Assembly: GCF_003719305.1 (NCBI RefSeq)
Contig: NZ_RARC01000006.1
Coordinates: 62,001 to 126,000, forward strand
DNA from: Mycolicibacterium stellerae
Lineage (GTDB): Bacteria > Actinomycetota > Actinomycetes > Mycobacteriales > Mycobacteriaceae
Direction: 5' to 3'
DNA length: 64,000 bases
A program made the translations under genes and the position numbers. The notes beneath the pieces were generated by a model, which saw only the letters and a list, made by a program, of their open reading frames with translations, had not been told where the DNA came from and did no database searches. Shown here piece after piece: positions 48,710 to 58,483 of the stretch. How positions within the stretch are numbered: position 1 is the first letter of the stretch; every line of letters starts with the position of its first letter.

Positions 48710-49048
48710 ATGACAATCGCTTTGTCACTGGCCTTCGGCGTGCTGCTAGGCCTGCTCTGCGGCGGTGGGTCCATTCTCGCGGTGCCGGCGCTGGACTACG
48801 CCGTGGGCCTCGACATGCGGCAAGCAATTCCGGTGTCGCTGATCGTCATCGGGTCGACCTCAGCCTTGGGAGCTGTGCCCAGAATCCGGGCTCGTCAGGT
48901 TCAATGGCGGTTGGCCGCCACCGTGGTCTCTTTGATCGCCGGACACCTGGGTGCGCGTGCCGACACCGACCGGCTCCAGCGCTGGTTCGCTTACCTGGTT
49001 TTTGCGGTAGCCGCCTTCGTCCCTATCGACACCACCTCATTGCGCTAG
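48710..49048 (+). pseudogene. TauE/SafE exporter with internal deletion
   Basis: The frame encodes only 112 residues, against about 250-290 for the family and 289 in the intact copy at 53945. The N-terminal part (LAFGVLLGLLCGGGSILAVPALDY to VQWRLAATV) aligns with helices 1-3. It then passes directly to a C-terminal-like end (AGHLGARADTDRLQRWFAYLVFAVAAF). The middle of about 130-150 residues is missing and the frame is kept. It is probably non-functional as an exporter, though a half-size product is made in principle. Confidence 0.7.
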
Positions 49049-49092
49049 TCCGATGTTTCTGAGCTTCAACCGATTACAAAGGAAGTGTGTAC

Positions 49093-50439
49093 ATGAATGT
49101 CACGATTATCGAGACGTCTGGTCTAGGTGACCGCAGCTATCTCGTCAGCGACGGCGGCGTCGCCGCGGTGATCGACCCTCAGCGCGACATCGACCGCATA
49201 CTCGACCTCACAAGTGAACAGGGCGTGACGATCACCCACATCCTGGAAACCCATATCCACAACGACTACGTAACTGGAGGGTTGGAGTTAGCCCGCACGG
49301 TGGGCGCTGAATACGTTGTCGCCGTTGGTGATGAGCTCTGCTATCAACGGCGGGCGGTGACCGACGGAGACGTCGTTGACGTCGGACCATTCCGATTTGA
49401 GGTAGTGCACACCCCCGGACACACCTACAGCCATGTCAGCTACGTGCTGCAGAATCCGGCGGGCACCGCCGTCGGCGTTTTCACCGGCGGCTCCATGCTG
49501 CACGGAACGACCGGCCGCACCGATCTGCTGGGCGCCGAGCACACCAATGAGCTGACCCACGCCCAATTTCACTCGGTGCGCCGCCTGGCCGCCGAGCTTC
49601 CCGACCATGTGTCGGTCTACCCCACCCACGGGTTCGGCAGTTTCTGCTCCGCCACGCCCGCGAGTGGCGATGCGTCCACCATCGCCGACGAGCGACGCGA
49701 CAACCCTGCGCTCACCAAGGACGAGCAGAGCTACGTTGCCGACCTGATCTCCGGACTCACCGCCTACCCGGCCTATTACGCACACATGGGTGTCATCAAC
49801 AAGGCCGGGCCGGATCCGGTCGATCTCTCGATGCCCGAACCGGTCGTCACCGCGGAACTGCGCCGCCGCATCGATGCCGGCGAGTGGGTGGTCGACCTGC
49901 GCAACCGGAGAGCCTTCGCGGCCGGACACCTGGCCGGCACGTTCGGCTTCGAGTTGTCCGAATCGTTCGTGACGTACCTCGGCTGGCTCTATGCGTGGGG
50001 TGCGCCGCTCACCCTCATTGGTGCAGACGCCGATCAGATACTTTCGGCACGCCGCGAGCTCGCGCGTATTGGCGTCGACAACCTCTCCGGATCGGCGACA
50101 GGCGACATCGCCCTGCTGGCCGATGGCGCACCCCTGCACAGCTACCGGGTCGCGGATTTCGCCGGCCTCGCCCGAGAATTTGGCCACAATGACCTCACCG
50201 TGCTCGACGTGCGCCAGAGCAATGAGTACGACAGTGCCCACATTCCCGGCGCCGTCAACATCCCGTTGCATGAGTTGCTGGCTCGACGCGAGACGGTGCC
50301 GGCCGGCCAAATCTGGGTCCATTGCGGAACGGGATACCGTGCAGCGGTTGCGTCGTCGATCATCGAGCGCCCCGATCGCTCTGTCGTGCTTGTCGATGAC
50401 GAGTTCGATAGCGCAGTCGAACTCGGTATCACCGGGTGA
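49093..50439 (+). CDS. MBL-fold/rhodanese fusion, copy 2 (divergent active site)
   Basis: About 448 residues from ATG 49093 (GGAAG eight bases upstream). The metallo-beta-lactamase part has ETHIHNDYVTGG and HTPGHTYSHVS. The usual TGDTLFIGDVGRPDL segment reads TGGSMLHGTTGRTDLLG, replacing the metal-ligand Asp by Gly. Two rhodanese domains follow: an inactive one (VVDLRNRRAFAAGHLAG) and one with the active loop HCGTGYRAAVA. It is clearly diverged from copies 1 and 3 and may have another sulfur substrate. The end overlaps the convergent DUF202 gene by 11 bases. Confidence 0.85.
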   Translation: MNVTIIETSGLGDRSYLVSDGGVAAVIDPQRDIDRILDLTSEQGVTITHILETHIHNDYVTGGLELARTVGAEYVVAVGDELCYQRRAVTDGDVVDVGPFRFEVVHTPGHTYSHVSYVLQNPAGTAVGVFTGGSMLHGTTGRTDLLGAEHTNELTHAQFHSVRRLAAELPDHVSVYPTHGFGSFCSATPASGDASTIADERRDNPALTKDEQSYVADLISGLTAYPAYYAHMGVINKAGPDPVDLSMPEPVVTAELRRRIDAGEWVVDLRNRRAFAAGHLAGTFGFELSESFVTYLGWLYAWGAPLTLIGADADQILSARRELARIGVDNLSGSATGDIALLADGAPLHSYRVADFAGLAREFGHNDLTVLDVRQSNEYDSAHIPGAVNIPLHELLARRETVPAGQIWVHCGTGYRAAVASSIIERPDRSVVLVDDEFDSAVELGITG

Positions 50440-50752
50440 CAGTGAACAACGAGACAACCACGAGGACAAGCACCGAGAATCCCAGCAGCTGAACCTCGAG
50501 GCGTGGCGTCAACTGCGTCGGCAGCGGACGGCGGGTGAGGACTCGTTGGCGACGGCGACCGATTGCGTACGCCGCAAACGCCATCAAGAAGGCGAAGGCG
50601 ACAGCGGCCGTACCAAGTCGGCCGGGGAAGCTGTGAAAGTCACGCAGCATCAACAACGCTCCGTTAGCAAGCAACGCAAGCGAAGTGCGCGTCCACGCCA
50701 ACGCGGTCCGCTCGGCTTGCAGCCCACTGTCGCTCTGCGTGGCCCGGCTCAC
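50429..50752 (-). CDS. DUF202 membrane protein, copy B
   Basis: A 107-residue protein with the DUF202 (YidH-like) start [24 protein letters not shown] and three hydrophobic helices. The start overlaps the stop of the next upstream gene by four bases, so the two small membrane proteins are co-translated and may form a hetero-oligomer. Function unknown. DUF202 proteins occur near sulfur and oxidoreductase genes. Confidence 0.75.
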   Translation of the reverse strand: MSRATQSDSGLQAERTALAWTRTSLALLANGALLMLRDFHSFPGRLGTAAVAFAFLMAFAAYAIGRRRQRVLTRRPLPTQLTPRLEVQLLGFSVLVLVVVSLFTVTR

Positions 50753-51105
50753 CCCGAAACCAGCTTGACGATCACCAATCCCATAGCGATCAATCCGATC
50801 ACGATGAGGCCTACAGCGAGGTAGGCCGGCGAGGGGTGGCGGGGCAACGGCTTACCCTCCCGCATCGCACGATCGACCTGTTGCCATCGCCACAGTCCGA
50901 TGCCTGCGGTCATCGTCGCCAAGAGTCCGAGCAGCAGGCCCAAGGCGTGGCGTGCCCCGGGGATGCCGAACTGCGGCACGAACTGAATCACCGCGACCGC
51001 TGCGGCCAGCAGACCAAGCGCTGTGCGCTGCCAGGCAAGAAACGTTCGCTCGTTTGCCAGCGTGAACCGGTAGTCGAGCTCGACCTTGTCGTCTTCACCT
51101 GTCAT
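50749..51105 (-). CDS. DUF202 (YidH-like) membrane protein, copy A
   Basis: About 118 residues from ATG 51105, preceded by GAGGTG; the frame is open to 51132. The DUF202 motif [26 protein letters not shown] is followed by two more hydrophobic helices. A typical YidH-length protein with a basic cytoplasmic loop ([17 protein letters not shown]). Paired with copy B. Confidence 0.78.
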   Translation of the reverse strand: MTGEDDKVELDYRFTLANERTFLAWQRTALGLLAAAVAVIQFVPQFGIPGARHALGLLLGLLATMTAGIGLWRWQQVDRAMREGKPLPRHPSPAYLAVGLIVIGLIAMGLVIVKLVSG

Positions 51106-51136
51106 GGGCACCTCAGCTCGGTCGGCCAGCACAACG

Positions 51137-51331
51137 TTAGCGGCGTCGGGAGGCCTTCGATCGAAAACGGAACCGACCGCCGACGCCGGCCCGTTCTGTC
51201 CGCGCGGAGGATCGATCCTGACACGTGCACCGCTGCGCCGTCGGAACCGAACTCATTACGGCGTCGATGTGCTGACCACAACCACCCCAGGCGGTCTTGC
51301 CGCATTTCGGACATTGGACGGGATAACACAT
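51137..51331 (-). CDS. Small Cys-rich (zinc-ribbon-like) protein
   Basis: A 64-residue protein from ATG 51331 with GGAGAAG upstream. It begins [20 protein letters not shown] and continues [17 protein letters not shown]. Seven cysteines and a His in the first 37 residues suggest a zinc-binding knuckle. The rest is basic and probably disordered. It lies 26 bp after the thioredoxin gene on the same strand. The MCYP-C-x2-CGK pattern recurs in small actinobacterial proteins of unknown role, from memory. Confidence 0.7.
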   Translation of the reverse strand: MCYPVQCPKCGKTAWGGCGQHIDAVMSSVPTAQRCTCQDRSSARTERAGVGGRFRFRSKASRRR

Positions 51332-51357
51332 GGTTTCTTCTCCTGCAGGTCGTCGGG

Positions 51358-51732
51358 TCAGCCGGTGGCCGCGGCCTTGCGCGCGGCGATCTTGTCGCGA
51401 ACCTGTGCCATATCGAGTTCCTTCACCTGGTGGATCAGGTCCTCCAGCACGGAAGGCGGCATGGCCCCGGGCCGGCTGTAGACGAGCACGCCGTCGCGAA
51501 ACGCCATCACCGTCGGGATCGACTGAATGCCGACGATCGTGGAGAGCTCCGCCTCGGCTTGTGTGTCGACCTTGGCATGCACGATATCGGCGTGCGACTG
51601 TGAGGAGCGTTCGAAGACAGGCGCGAACGCGCGACACGGGCCGCACCACGATGCCCAGAAATCGACCAGAACGATCGAGTTGTCCCGGATCGTCGACTCG
51701 AAGTCATCCAGGGTGAGGTTCACGGTACTCAT
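51358..51732 (-). CDS. Thioredoxin
   Basis: A 124-residue single thioredoxin domain with the active site FWASWCGPCRAFAP and the cis-Pro loop SIPTVMAF. The C-terminus has about 15 extra residues of charged helix. It probably reduces the persulfide or thiosulfate formed by the neighbouring rhodaneses, or supplies electrons to APS reductase. Forms an operon with the upstream MBL-rhodanese gene (42 bp gap) and the Cys-rich small protein. Confidence 0.92.
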   Translation of the reverse strand: MSTVNLTLDDFESTIRDNSIVLVDFWASWCGPCRAFAPVFERSSQSHADIVHAKVDTQAEAELSTIVGIQSIPTVMAFRDGVLVYSRPGAMPPSVLEDLIHQVKELDMAQVRDKIAARKAAATG

Positions 51733-51774
51733 CGAAGGTTTCCTTTCAATTCAATCTTGTTGTGCTGTGGTCAA

Positions 51775-53154
51775 TCACACGGTCTCGTGGGCCGCGGCCC
51801 AAGCGTTGTAACCGCCGGCGAGATCAGACACCTGCTCGAACCCTTGCGCCCGAAGCAGGGAGGCCGCCACGCTGGACCGCCAGCCGCCGGCGCAATGCAC
51901 CACGATGGGCCTGTCCGTGCGAATTTCGTTCATCCGCGTCCGCATCTGAGCCAGCGGAACAGGAATCGACCCGGGAATCGCGCCGAGATCTCGTTCACCC
52001 GGGTTGCGGATATCGATCAGCGTCACCGCGTCCTCGTCGAGCAGCCGATCCAGTTCCTCGACGCTGACACGCGGCGCCTGCCGCACCAGATCGGCGAGTT
52101 CGGCGGGGAACGCCTCGCCGCGGTCGACCGTGAAATATCCGATCGCGTTGTCGGATCCGATGCGCGCCAGGCGCATTGCGGCATCCTGCTCCTCGCCGGG
52201 GTAGGTAACCAACGCGATCTTCTCCCCCACCTCGGCGACCATGCCGCCGGTTTCAGCGAACCGACCGTCGAAGCCGACATTCACCGATCCGCGCAAATGG
52301 GCGACGGAGAAGTCGTCGACCGACCGGCTGTCAACCACCCGGACACCCGCGTCACGAGCAGCACGCAGTTGGGCGGATGTCATCTCGGGAATGTGCCGCG
52401 CCCGGTCGAGCAGCGGATGGACGCGCTTGTTCATTGCTGCGTCCACTGCGAAGTATGACGGGGCGGCGGGCTGACCAGCGGTGACCAGCTCAACGAACGC
52501 AGCCTCCGTCATCGGCTGCACCGACGGGTTTGTGCGGCGCTGCTCCCCGATGGTCGAGGTCAATTCGGTCGACAGATTCTTGCCACATGACGACCCCGCG
52601 CCATGGGCTGGCATGACTGTCACCGAGTCGGGCAGCCGCATGAGCTTGTCGTGGATGGTGTGGTACATCGCTTGCGCCAGATCGCCTGTCGAGCTGTCAC
52701 CGATGTTGACCAGATCCGGCCGCCCGACATCGCCGATGAACAACGAGTCTCCGGTCAGCACCGCGGCCGGCTCGGCATCGGGACGTTCGCGCACCAGCAC
52801 ACTGATCGATTCCCAGGTGTGGCCTGGCGTCGAGATGATCTCCAGGTCGACGTCACCGAGTGTGATGTGCTCGCCATCGGATAGCCGGCGGATCGGATAG
52901 TCGGTGTCGGCCGCCTCGCCGAAACCGACCCAGGCGCCGGTCGCGTCGACCAGTTCCAGGTGCCCCGAAACGAAGTCGGCGTGGAAATGTGTGTTGATGA
53001 CACCTTCGATCGCCAGGCCGTATTTGGCTGCGTCGTCGAGGTATTCGCCGATATCGCGGCGCGGATCTACCACGACCGCACGCCCGGTGCTTTCGTCACC
53101 GATCAGGTACGACGCATGTGACAGGCACTCGATGTAGTACTGCTCGAGGATCAT
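51775..53154 (-). CDS. Persulfide dioxygenase-rhodanese fusion (CstB/Blh-like), copy 3
   Basis: A 459-residue protein, the same length as copy 1 and similar throughout. Motifs are THFHADFVSGH, STPGHTWESIS and TGDSLFIGDVGRPDL, then an inactive rhodanese (VVDSRSVDDFSVAHLRG) and an active one (HCAGGWRSSVA). It should oxidise glutathione- or mycothiol-type persulfides to sulfite. It is transcribed away from the operator-rich region at 53180-53295. AAAGGAG precedes the ATG. Confidence 0.9.
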   Translation of the reverse strand: MILEQYYIECLSHASYLIGDESTGRAVVVDPRRDIGEYLDDAAKYGLAIEGVINTHFHADFVSGHLELVDATGAWVGFGEAADTDYPIRRLSDGEHITLGDVDLEIISTPGHTWESISVLVRERPDAEPAAVLTGDSLFIGDVGRPDLVNIGDSSTGDLAQAMYHTIHDKLMRLPDSVTVMPAHGAGSSCGKNLSTELTSTIGEQRRTNPSVQPMTEAAFVELVTAGQPAAPSYFAVDAAMNKRVHPLLDRARHIPEMTSAQLRAARDAGVRVVDSRSVDDFSVAHLRGSVNVGFDGRFAETGGMVAEVGEKIALVTYPGEEQDAAMRLARIGSDNAIGYFTVDRGEAFPAELADLVRQAPRVSVEELDRLLDEDAVTLIDIRNPGERDLGAIPGSIPVPLAQMRTRMNEIRTDRPIVVHCAGGWRSSVAASLLRAQGFEQVSDLAGGYNAWAAAHETV

Positions 53155-53182
53155 CGATTAGCTCCTTTCCGTCTGGGGGATG

Positions 53183-53293
53183 TATACCCCTCTGGGTATC
53201 TCAACTATACCCTATGGGGTATCTATTCCAGAGGTTGCGGATACCCCCACTGGTATGCAATCCTAGGAGCTAGGGATACCCCCGCCCGTATAT
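53183..53293. promoter_or_regulatory. Divergent promoter region with four CstR-type operators
   Basis: Four copies of the motif occur: TATACCCCTCTGGGTAT (53183-53199), TATACCCTATGGGGTAT (53206-53222), GATACCCCCACTGGTATG (53240-53257) and GATACCCCCGCCCGTATAT (53275-53293). The two left copies sit over the promoter of MBL-rhodanese copy 3 (TATAGT on the minus strand at 53204-53209). The right ones lie upstream of the rhodanese-TauE operon. The density fits cooperative tetramer binding of a CstR-type repressor. Confidence 0.7.
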
Positions 53294-53345
53294 ATATGCC
53301 GAGTAGATGTACCGGCGCTACGGCCGTCAGCAAGGAGAAGAAACC

Positions 53346-53939
53346 ATGTCAAGATCGGCCTCTGTCGATGCCAGTGATCTCCGCGAAAGGCTGAACGCCA
53401 GCCATGCACCGCGACTGATCGACGTGCGGACTCCCGGCGAGTTCGAAACCGCCCACATCCCCGGGGCCTACAACGTGCCGCTGGACCTACTTCGGGAACA
53501 TCGCGACGAGATCGTCAAGCATCTCGACCAAGACGTCGTGCTGATCTGTCGATCCGGTCAGCGAGCCGCTCAGGCCGACGAAACGCTCCGGAATGCCGGA
53601 CTGACGAATGTGCACGTCCTCGACGGCGGTATAACGGCCTGGGAAAGCAAGGGTTTCGAGGTCAACCGGGGAACCGAACGGTGGGACCTGGAACGCCAGG
53701 TCCGCTTGGTCGCCGGCCTCATCGTCGCCGTCAGCGTGCTGCTCGGAGCCTTCGTGCCCGGTGCTCAGTGGGTCGCCTTCGCGATCGGTGCCGGGCTGGC
53801 CGTCGCCGCCCTGACGAACACCTGCGCGATGGGCATGTTGCTGGCACGTCTGCCCTATAACAGGGGGCCGTCCTGTGACGCTCAGACCGTCGTGGCCCAG
53901 CTCGTCGACCCAGCTTCCAAGTCTGCGCAAGCGAGGTAA
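53346..53939 (+). CDS. Rhodanese with C-terminal membrane (DUF2892) segment
   Basis: About 197 residues from ATG 53346 (AAGGAG upstream). The rhodanese domain has RLIDVRTPGEFETAHIPGAYNVPL and the active Cys in LICRSGQRAAQ. After residue 115 two hydrophobic helices form a DUF2892-like membrane module (VRLVAGLIVAVSVLLGAF, WVAFAIGAGLAVAALTNTCAMG). It could hand sulfur over at the membrane, close to the TauE/SafE exporter encoded five bases downstream. Confidence 0.88.
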   Translation: MSRSASVDASDLRERLNASHAPRLIDVRTPGEFETAHIPGAYNVPLDLLREHRDEIVKHLDQDVVLICRSGQRAAQADETLRNAGLTNVHVLDGGITAWESKGFEVNRGTERWDLERQVRLVAGLIVAVSVLLGAFVPGAQWVAFAIGAGLAVAALTNTCAMGMLLARLPYNRGPSCDAQTVVAQLVDPASKSAQAR

Positions 53940-53944
53940 ATGCC

Positions 53945-55140
<1,196 letters not shown>

Positions 55141-55165
55141 CCCAACTCACCTTCAAGGAGTGCAG

Positions 55166-55558
55166 ATGAGTATCGCATTGAGCACCAGTTTGCAGGCCAC
55201 GTTCGACGACGCCGTCGCCCGCACCCGTGAAGCCCTCGCCGAGCAGGGATTCGGCGTGTTGACCGAGATCGACATGAAAGCAACGCTGAAGAACAAACTC
55301 AACGAGGACATGGAGGATTACGTCATCCTCGGTGCATGCAACCCCCCGCTGGCGCATCGCGCTGTCAACGTGGACCGCCAGATCGGGCTGCTTCTGCCGT
55401 GCAATGTCGTGGTCCGAACCGACCCGGACGACCAGGAGACTGTGCACGTCGAGGCGATGAACCCGCAACTGCTTGTTGATGTCACGGGCGACGAGCAACT
55501 GAAACCGATCGCCGATGAGGTGACGAAGAAACTCCAGGCCGCCATCGACTCCATCTGA
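55166..55558 (+). CDS. DUF302 protein
   Basis: About 130 residues from ATG 55166 with AAGGAG upstream. One DUF302 domain: FDDAVARTREALAEQGFGVLTEIDMKATLK, then YVILGACNPPLAHRAVNVDRQIGLLLPCNVVV, with two cysteines facing a shared pocket in known structures of the family. It ends the cstR operon. DUF302 proteins often accompany CsoR-type repressors and rhodaneses; a sulfur-carrier or redox role is plausible but unproven. Confidence 0.82.
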   Translation: MSIALSTSLQATFDDAVARTREALAEQGFGVLTEIDMKATLKNKLNEDMEDYVILGACNPPLAHRAVNVDRQIGLLLPCNVVVRTDPDDQETVHVEAMNPQLLVDVTGDEQLKPIADEVTKKLQAAIDSI

Positions 55559-55626
55559 GTCGCTGGTTAAATTCCCGTTGAGCCTAGATCTCGTGTGCGC
55601 GCGTCCCAGCCGGTACCAATATCGGG

Positions 55627-55665
55627 GTGACCACCGCGCTGTCTGACGACTCCTGCTGTCGCTGA
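55627..55665 (+). CDS. Cys-rich leaderless leader peptide upstream of the sulfonate transporter
   Basis: A 12-codon frame: GTG ACC ACC ... encoding VTTALSDDSCCR then TGA. The adjacent Cys codons sit near the end, as in known cysteine attenuators. TACCAA seven bases before the GTG can act as -10, giving a leaderless message. The permease gene starts 41 bases downstream. By analogy with the sirA leader it should raise transporter expression when cysteine is scarce. Confidence 0.6.
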   Translation: MTTALSDDSCCR

Positions 55666-55706
55666 ACCAGTCTCCGCTTCCGCTCAGCTACAGAAAGTCG
55701 CTCACA

Positions 55707-56570
55707 GTGTCAGTGTTCGTCGATATCGCCCCCGACGAGTCGCACGCCGACTCGCCGAAAGCACCTGCGCCCGCGAGTAAGTGGCAAGGCAGGCTTACCA
55801 GAGCCGCGCTGCCGGTGCTGTCGCTGATCGTCTTCTTCATCGTCTGGCAGATCGCCGCGGCGAGCGGTGTCTGGAACCAGACGTTCGTGCCCTATCCGAG
55901 CACGGTGTGGCACGCCTTCATCGACGTCTCGACGACGCACGACGGGGTCCGCGGGTACGCGGGCTACCTGCTGTGGGAGCACCTCTACATGACGCTTCGC
56001 CGGGTACTTGCCGGCGTCGTCATCGGCGTTGTGCTTGGTGTGCTGCTCGGCCTCGTCATGGGTTCGGTCAGCTGGGTGCGCAGCGTGCTCGAACCGTGGC
56101 TGACATTTCTGCGTGCGCTGCCGCCGCTGGCCTACTTCTTCCTGCTGGTGATCTGGCTCGGCATCGACGAGGCACCCAAGATCACGCTGCTCGCACTCGC
56201 CGCCCTGCCGCCCGCCGCGGTCGCGACCACCGCGGCCGTCGTCGCCGCACCCGTCGGCCTTCAGGAGGCGGCCCGCGCGCTGGGGGCGTCGCGCAGCGAG
56301 GTCATCCGCGACGTCGTCGTGCCATCGGCTCTGCCAGAGACGTTCACCGGCATCCGGCTCGCGGTCGGCATGGCGTACTCCTCGGTGGTCGCCGCCGAAC
56401 TCTTCAACGGCATCCCCGGTATCGGCGGCCTGGTCAAGGACGCCAGCAACTACAACAACACCCCAGTCGTGCTGGTCGGCATCTTCGCCATCGGCATATC
56501 CGGCCTGGTCATCGACGGTCTGCTGCGCGCCGTCGAACGGCGCGCTGTCCCCTGGAGAGGAAAAATATGA
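55707..56570 (+). CDS. Sulfonate/taurine ABC transporter permease
   Basis: A 287-residue permease with about six membrane helices and the BPD-transport EAA loop EAARALGASRSEVIRDVVVPSALPETFTGIRLAVG. Close in type to SsuC/TauC. A short N-terminal cytoplasmic tail precedes the first helix. The GTG start has little Shine-Dalgarno, in line with control by the leader peptide upstream. It overlaps the binding-protein gene by four bases. Confidence 0.9.
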   Translation: MSVFVDIAPDESHADSPKAPAPASKWQGRLTRAALPVLSLIVFFIVWQIAAASGVWNQTFVPYPSTVWHAFIDVSTTHDGVRGYAGYLLWEHLYMTLRRVLAGVVIGVVLGVLLGLVMGSVSWVRSVLEPWLTFLRALPPLAYFFLLVIWLGIDEAPKITLLALAALPPAAVATTAAVVAAPVGLQEAARALGASRSEVIRDVVVPSALPETFTGIRLAVGMAYSSVVAAELFNGIPGIGGLVKDASNYNNTPVVLVGIFAIGISGLVIDGLLRAVERRAVPWRGKI

Positions 56571-57595
56571 AGTTCAAGGCTGCTCTAGCTGTATTGGCCA
56601 TTGCCACAGCGGCGTTGGCGGGCTGCTCGGTCGACCAGCCGGGTCAGCAGGCCGACAAGCCGACGATCCGCGTCGGCTACCAGACCTTCCCCAGCGGGGA
56701 TCTGATCGTGAAGAACAACAAGTGGCTGGAAGAGGCGCTGCCGGACTACAACATCAAGTGGATCAAGTTCGACTCCGGCGCCGACGTCAACACCGCGTTC
56801 ATCGCCAAGGAACTCGACTTCGGCGCGCTGGGCTCGAGCCCCGTCGCGCGCGGACTGTCCGAACCGCTGAACATTCCGTACAAGGTCGCGTTCGTGCTCG
56901 ACGTGGCCGGCGACAACGAGGCGTTGGTTGCTCGCAACGGCACCACCATCAACTCGATAGCCGAGTTGAAGGGCAAGCGAATCGCGACACCGTTCGCCTC
57001 GACGGCGCACTACAGCCTGCTGGCCGCGCTGTCGCAGAACAAGCTGTCCCCCAGCGATGTTCAGCTGGTCGACCTGCAGCCGCAGGCGATCCTCGCGGCG
57101 TGGGAGCGCGGCGACATCGATGCTGCCTACACCTGGCTGCCGACACTGGACGACCTTCGCAAGTCCGGCAAGGATCTGATCACCAGCCGCCAGCTGGCCA
57201 AGGACGGTAAGCCGACGCTCGACCTGGCAGCCGTCGCGGATGATTTCGCGTCCGCACATCCCGAGATCGTCGATATCTGGCGTCAGCAGGAAGCACGCGC
57301 GCTGACGACGATCAAGGACGAGCCTGACGCCGCAGCCAAGGCCATCGCCGCCGAGATCGGGCTGTCGCCGGAAGACACCGCGGGACAACTCAAGCAGGGC
57401 GTGTACCTAACGCCTGAAGAGGTCGCATCGCCGGAATGGCTTGGCTCCGATGGCAAGCCGGGCAACATCGCGGCCAACCTACAGAGCGCGTCGCAGTTCC
57501 TGGCCGACCAGAAGCAGATCCCGTCGGCGGCGCCACTGAAGACGTTCCAAGACGCCATCTACACCAAGGGGCTTCCGGGTGTCCTCAGTCAGTGA
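56567..57595 (+). CDS. Taurine/sulfonate-binding lipoprotein (TauA/SsuA-like)
   Basis: About 342 residues from ATG 56567, which overlaps the permease stop. Signal peptide with lipobox LAGC. The mature part has VGYQTFPSGDLIV, LGSSPVARGLS and GKRIATPFASTAHYSLLAAL; the STAHYSLL stretch is characteristic of TauA-type ligand pockets. It captures an organosulfonate outside the membrane. The permease-binding protein-ATPase order is unusual but compact. Confidence 0.9.
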   Translation: MKFKAALAVLAIATAALAGCSVDQPGQQADKPTIRVGYQTFPSGDLIVKNNKWLEEALPDYNIKWIKFDSGADVNTAFIAKELDFGALGSSPVARGLSEPLNIPYKVAFVLDVAGDNEALVARNGTTINSIAELKGKRIATPFASTAHYSLLAALSQNKLSPSDVQLVDLQPQAILAAWERGDIDAAYTWLPTLDDLRKSGKDLITSRQLAKDGKPTLDLAAVADDFASAHPEIVDIWRQQEARALTTIKDEPDAAAKAIAAEIGLSPEDTAGQLKQGVYLTPEEVASPEWLGSDGKPGNIAANLQSASQFLADQKQIPSAAPLKTFQDAIYTKGLPGVLSQ

Positions 57596-58388
57596 CCTGA
57601 AAGTAGCTGCGCGCCAACGGGAAGACGACGGTGTCCGAATAGCCGGTGTGTCGCACCGTTATGGGAAGGGAAGCAACGAGGTCACCGCGCTCGGCCCGGT
57701 CGACCTGACCGTCGAGCCCGGCTCGTTCCTGGTTCTGGTCGGCGCGTCGGGCTGCGGAAAGAGCACGCTGCTGCGACTGCTAGCCGGATTCGAGTCGCCC
57801 AGCGAGGGTTCGGTGCAGATCTCGGGCACCGCTCCGACACCGGGCGTTACCGCGGGTGTGGTGTTCCAGCAGCCGCGGCTCTTCCCATGGCGGACGGTCG
57901 GTGGAAACGTCGACCTGGCCCTCAAATACGCCAACGTGCCAAGGGAGCGGCGCGCCGAGCGACGTGCCGAGCTCTTGGAACGCGTCGGCCTCGAGGGCAC
58001 CGGCGAGCGCAAGATCTGGGAGATCAGCGGCGGTCAGCAGCAACGCGTCGCCATTGCTCGGGCGTTGGCCGCAGAGACACCGCTGTTCCTGCTCGACGAA
58101 CCGTTCGCCGCGCTCGACGCGCTGACCAGGGAACGGCTGCAGGAGGACGTTAGACAGGTCAGCGCCGAGTCCGGCCGGACAACGGTTTTCGTGACACACA
58201 GCGCCGACGAGGCCGCGTTCCTCGGCTCGCGAATCGTGGTGCTGACAAGGCGGCCCGGACAGGTGGCGCTCGATCTGCCGGTCAATCTGCCACGCGGCGC
58301 CGTGGACGCCGACGAACTCCGTCGCTCCCCCGAATATGCCGAGCTGCGTACCGAGGTCGGACGCGCCGTGAAGGCGGCTGCCGCCTAG
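57579..58388 (+). CDS. Taurine/sulfonate ABC transporter ATPase
   Basis: A 269-residue ABC ATPase. Walker A GASGCGKST, Q-loop QQPRLFPW, signature ISGGQQQRVAIARAL, Walker B LFLLDEPFAALD and switch His VTHSADEA. The VFQQPRLFPWRTV pattern is typical of SsuB/TauB. The GTG start overlaps the end of the binding-protein gene by 17 bases. Confidence 0.92.
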   Translation: MSSVSDLKVAARQREDDGVRIAGVSHRYGKGSNEVTALGPVDLTVEPGSFLVLVGASGCGKSTLLRLLAGFESPSEGSVQISGTAPTPGVTAGVVFQQPRLFPWRTVGGNVDLALKYANVPRERRAERRAELLERVGLEGTGERKIWEISGGQQQRVAIARALAAETPLFLLDEPFAALDALTRERLQEDVRQVSAESGRTTVFVTHSADEAAFLGSRIVVLTRRPGQVALDLPVNLPRGAVDADELRRSPEYAELRTEVGRAVKAAAA

Positions 58389-58483
58389 TAAGACTCACGA
58401 TGACTCCAGATGTGGTCTTGTATCGCCGTTCAGTTCTACCGTTCCCGTAGCCTATCGACTCCCCATCGAAGGATGGTTCGCCC

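Noticed and set aside
58400..58450. 16-residue upstream ORF before the amino acid permease
   Set aside because: It has no Cys run, no convincing -10 at leaderless distance and no hairpin over the permease ribosome site.
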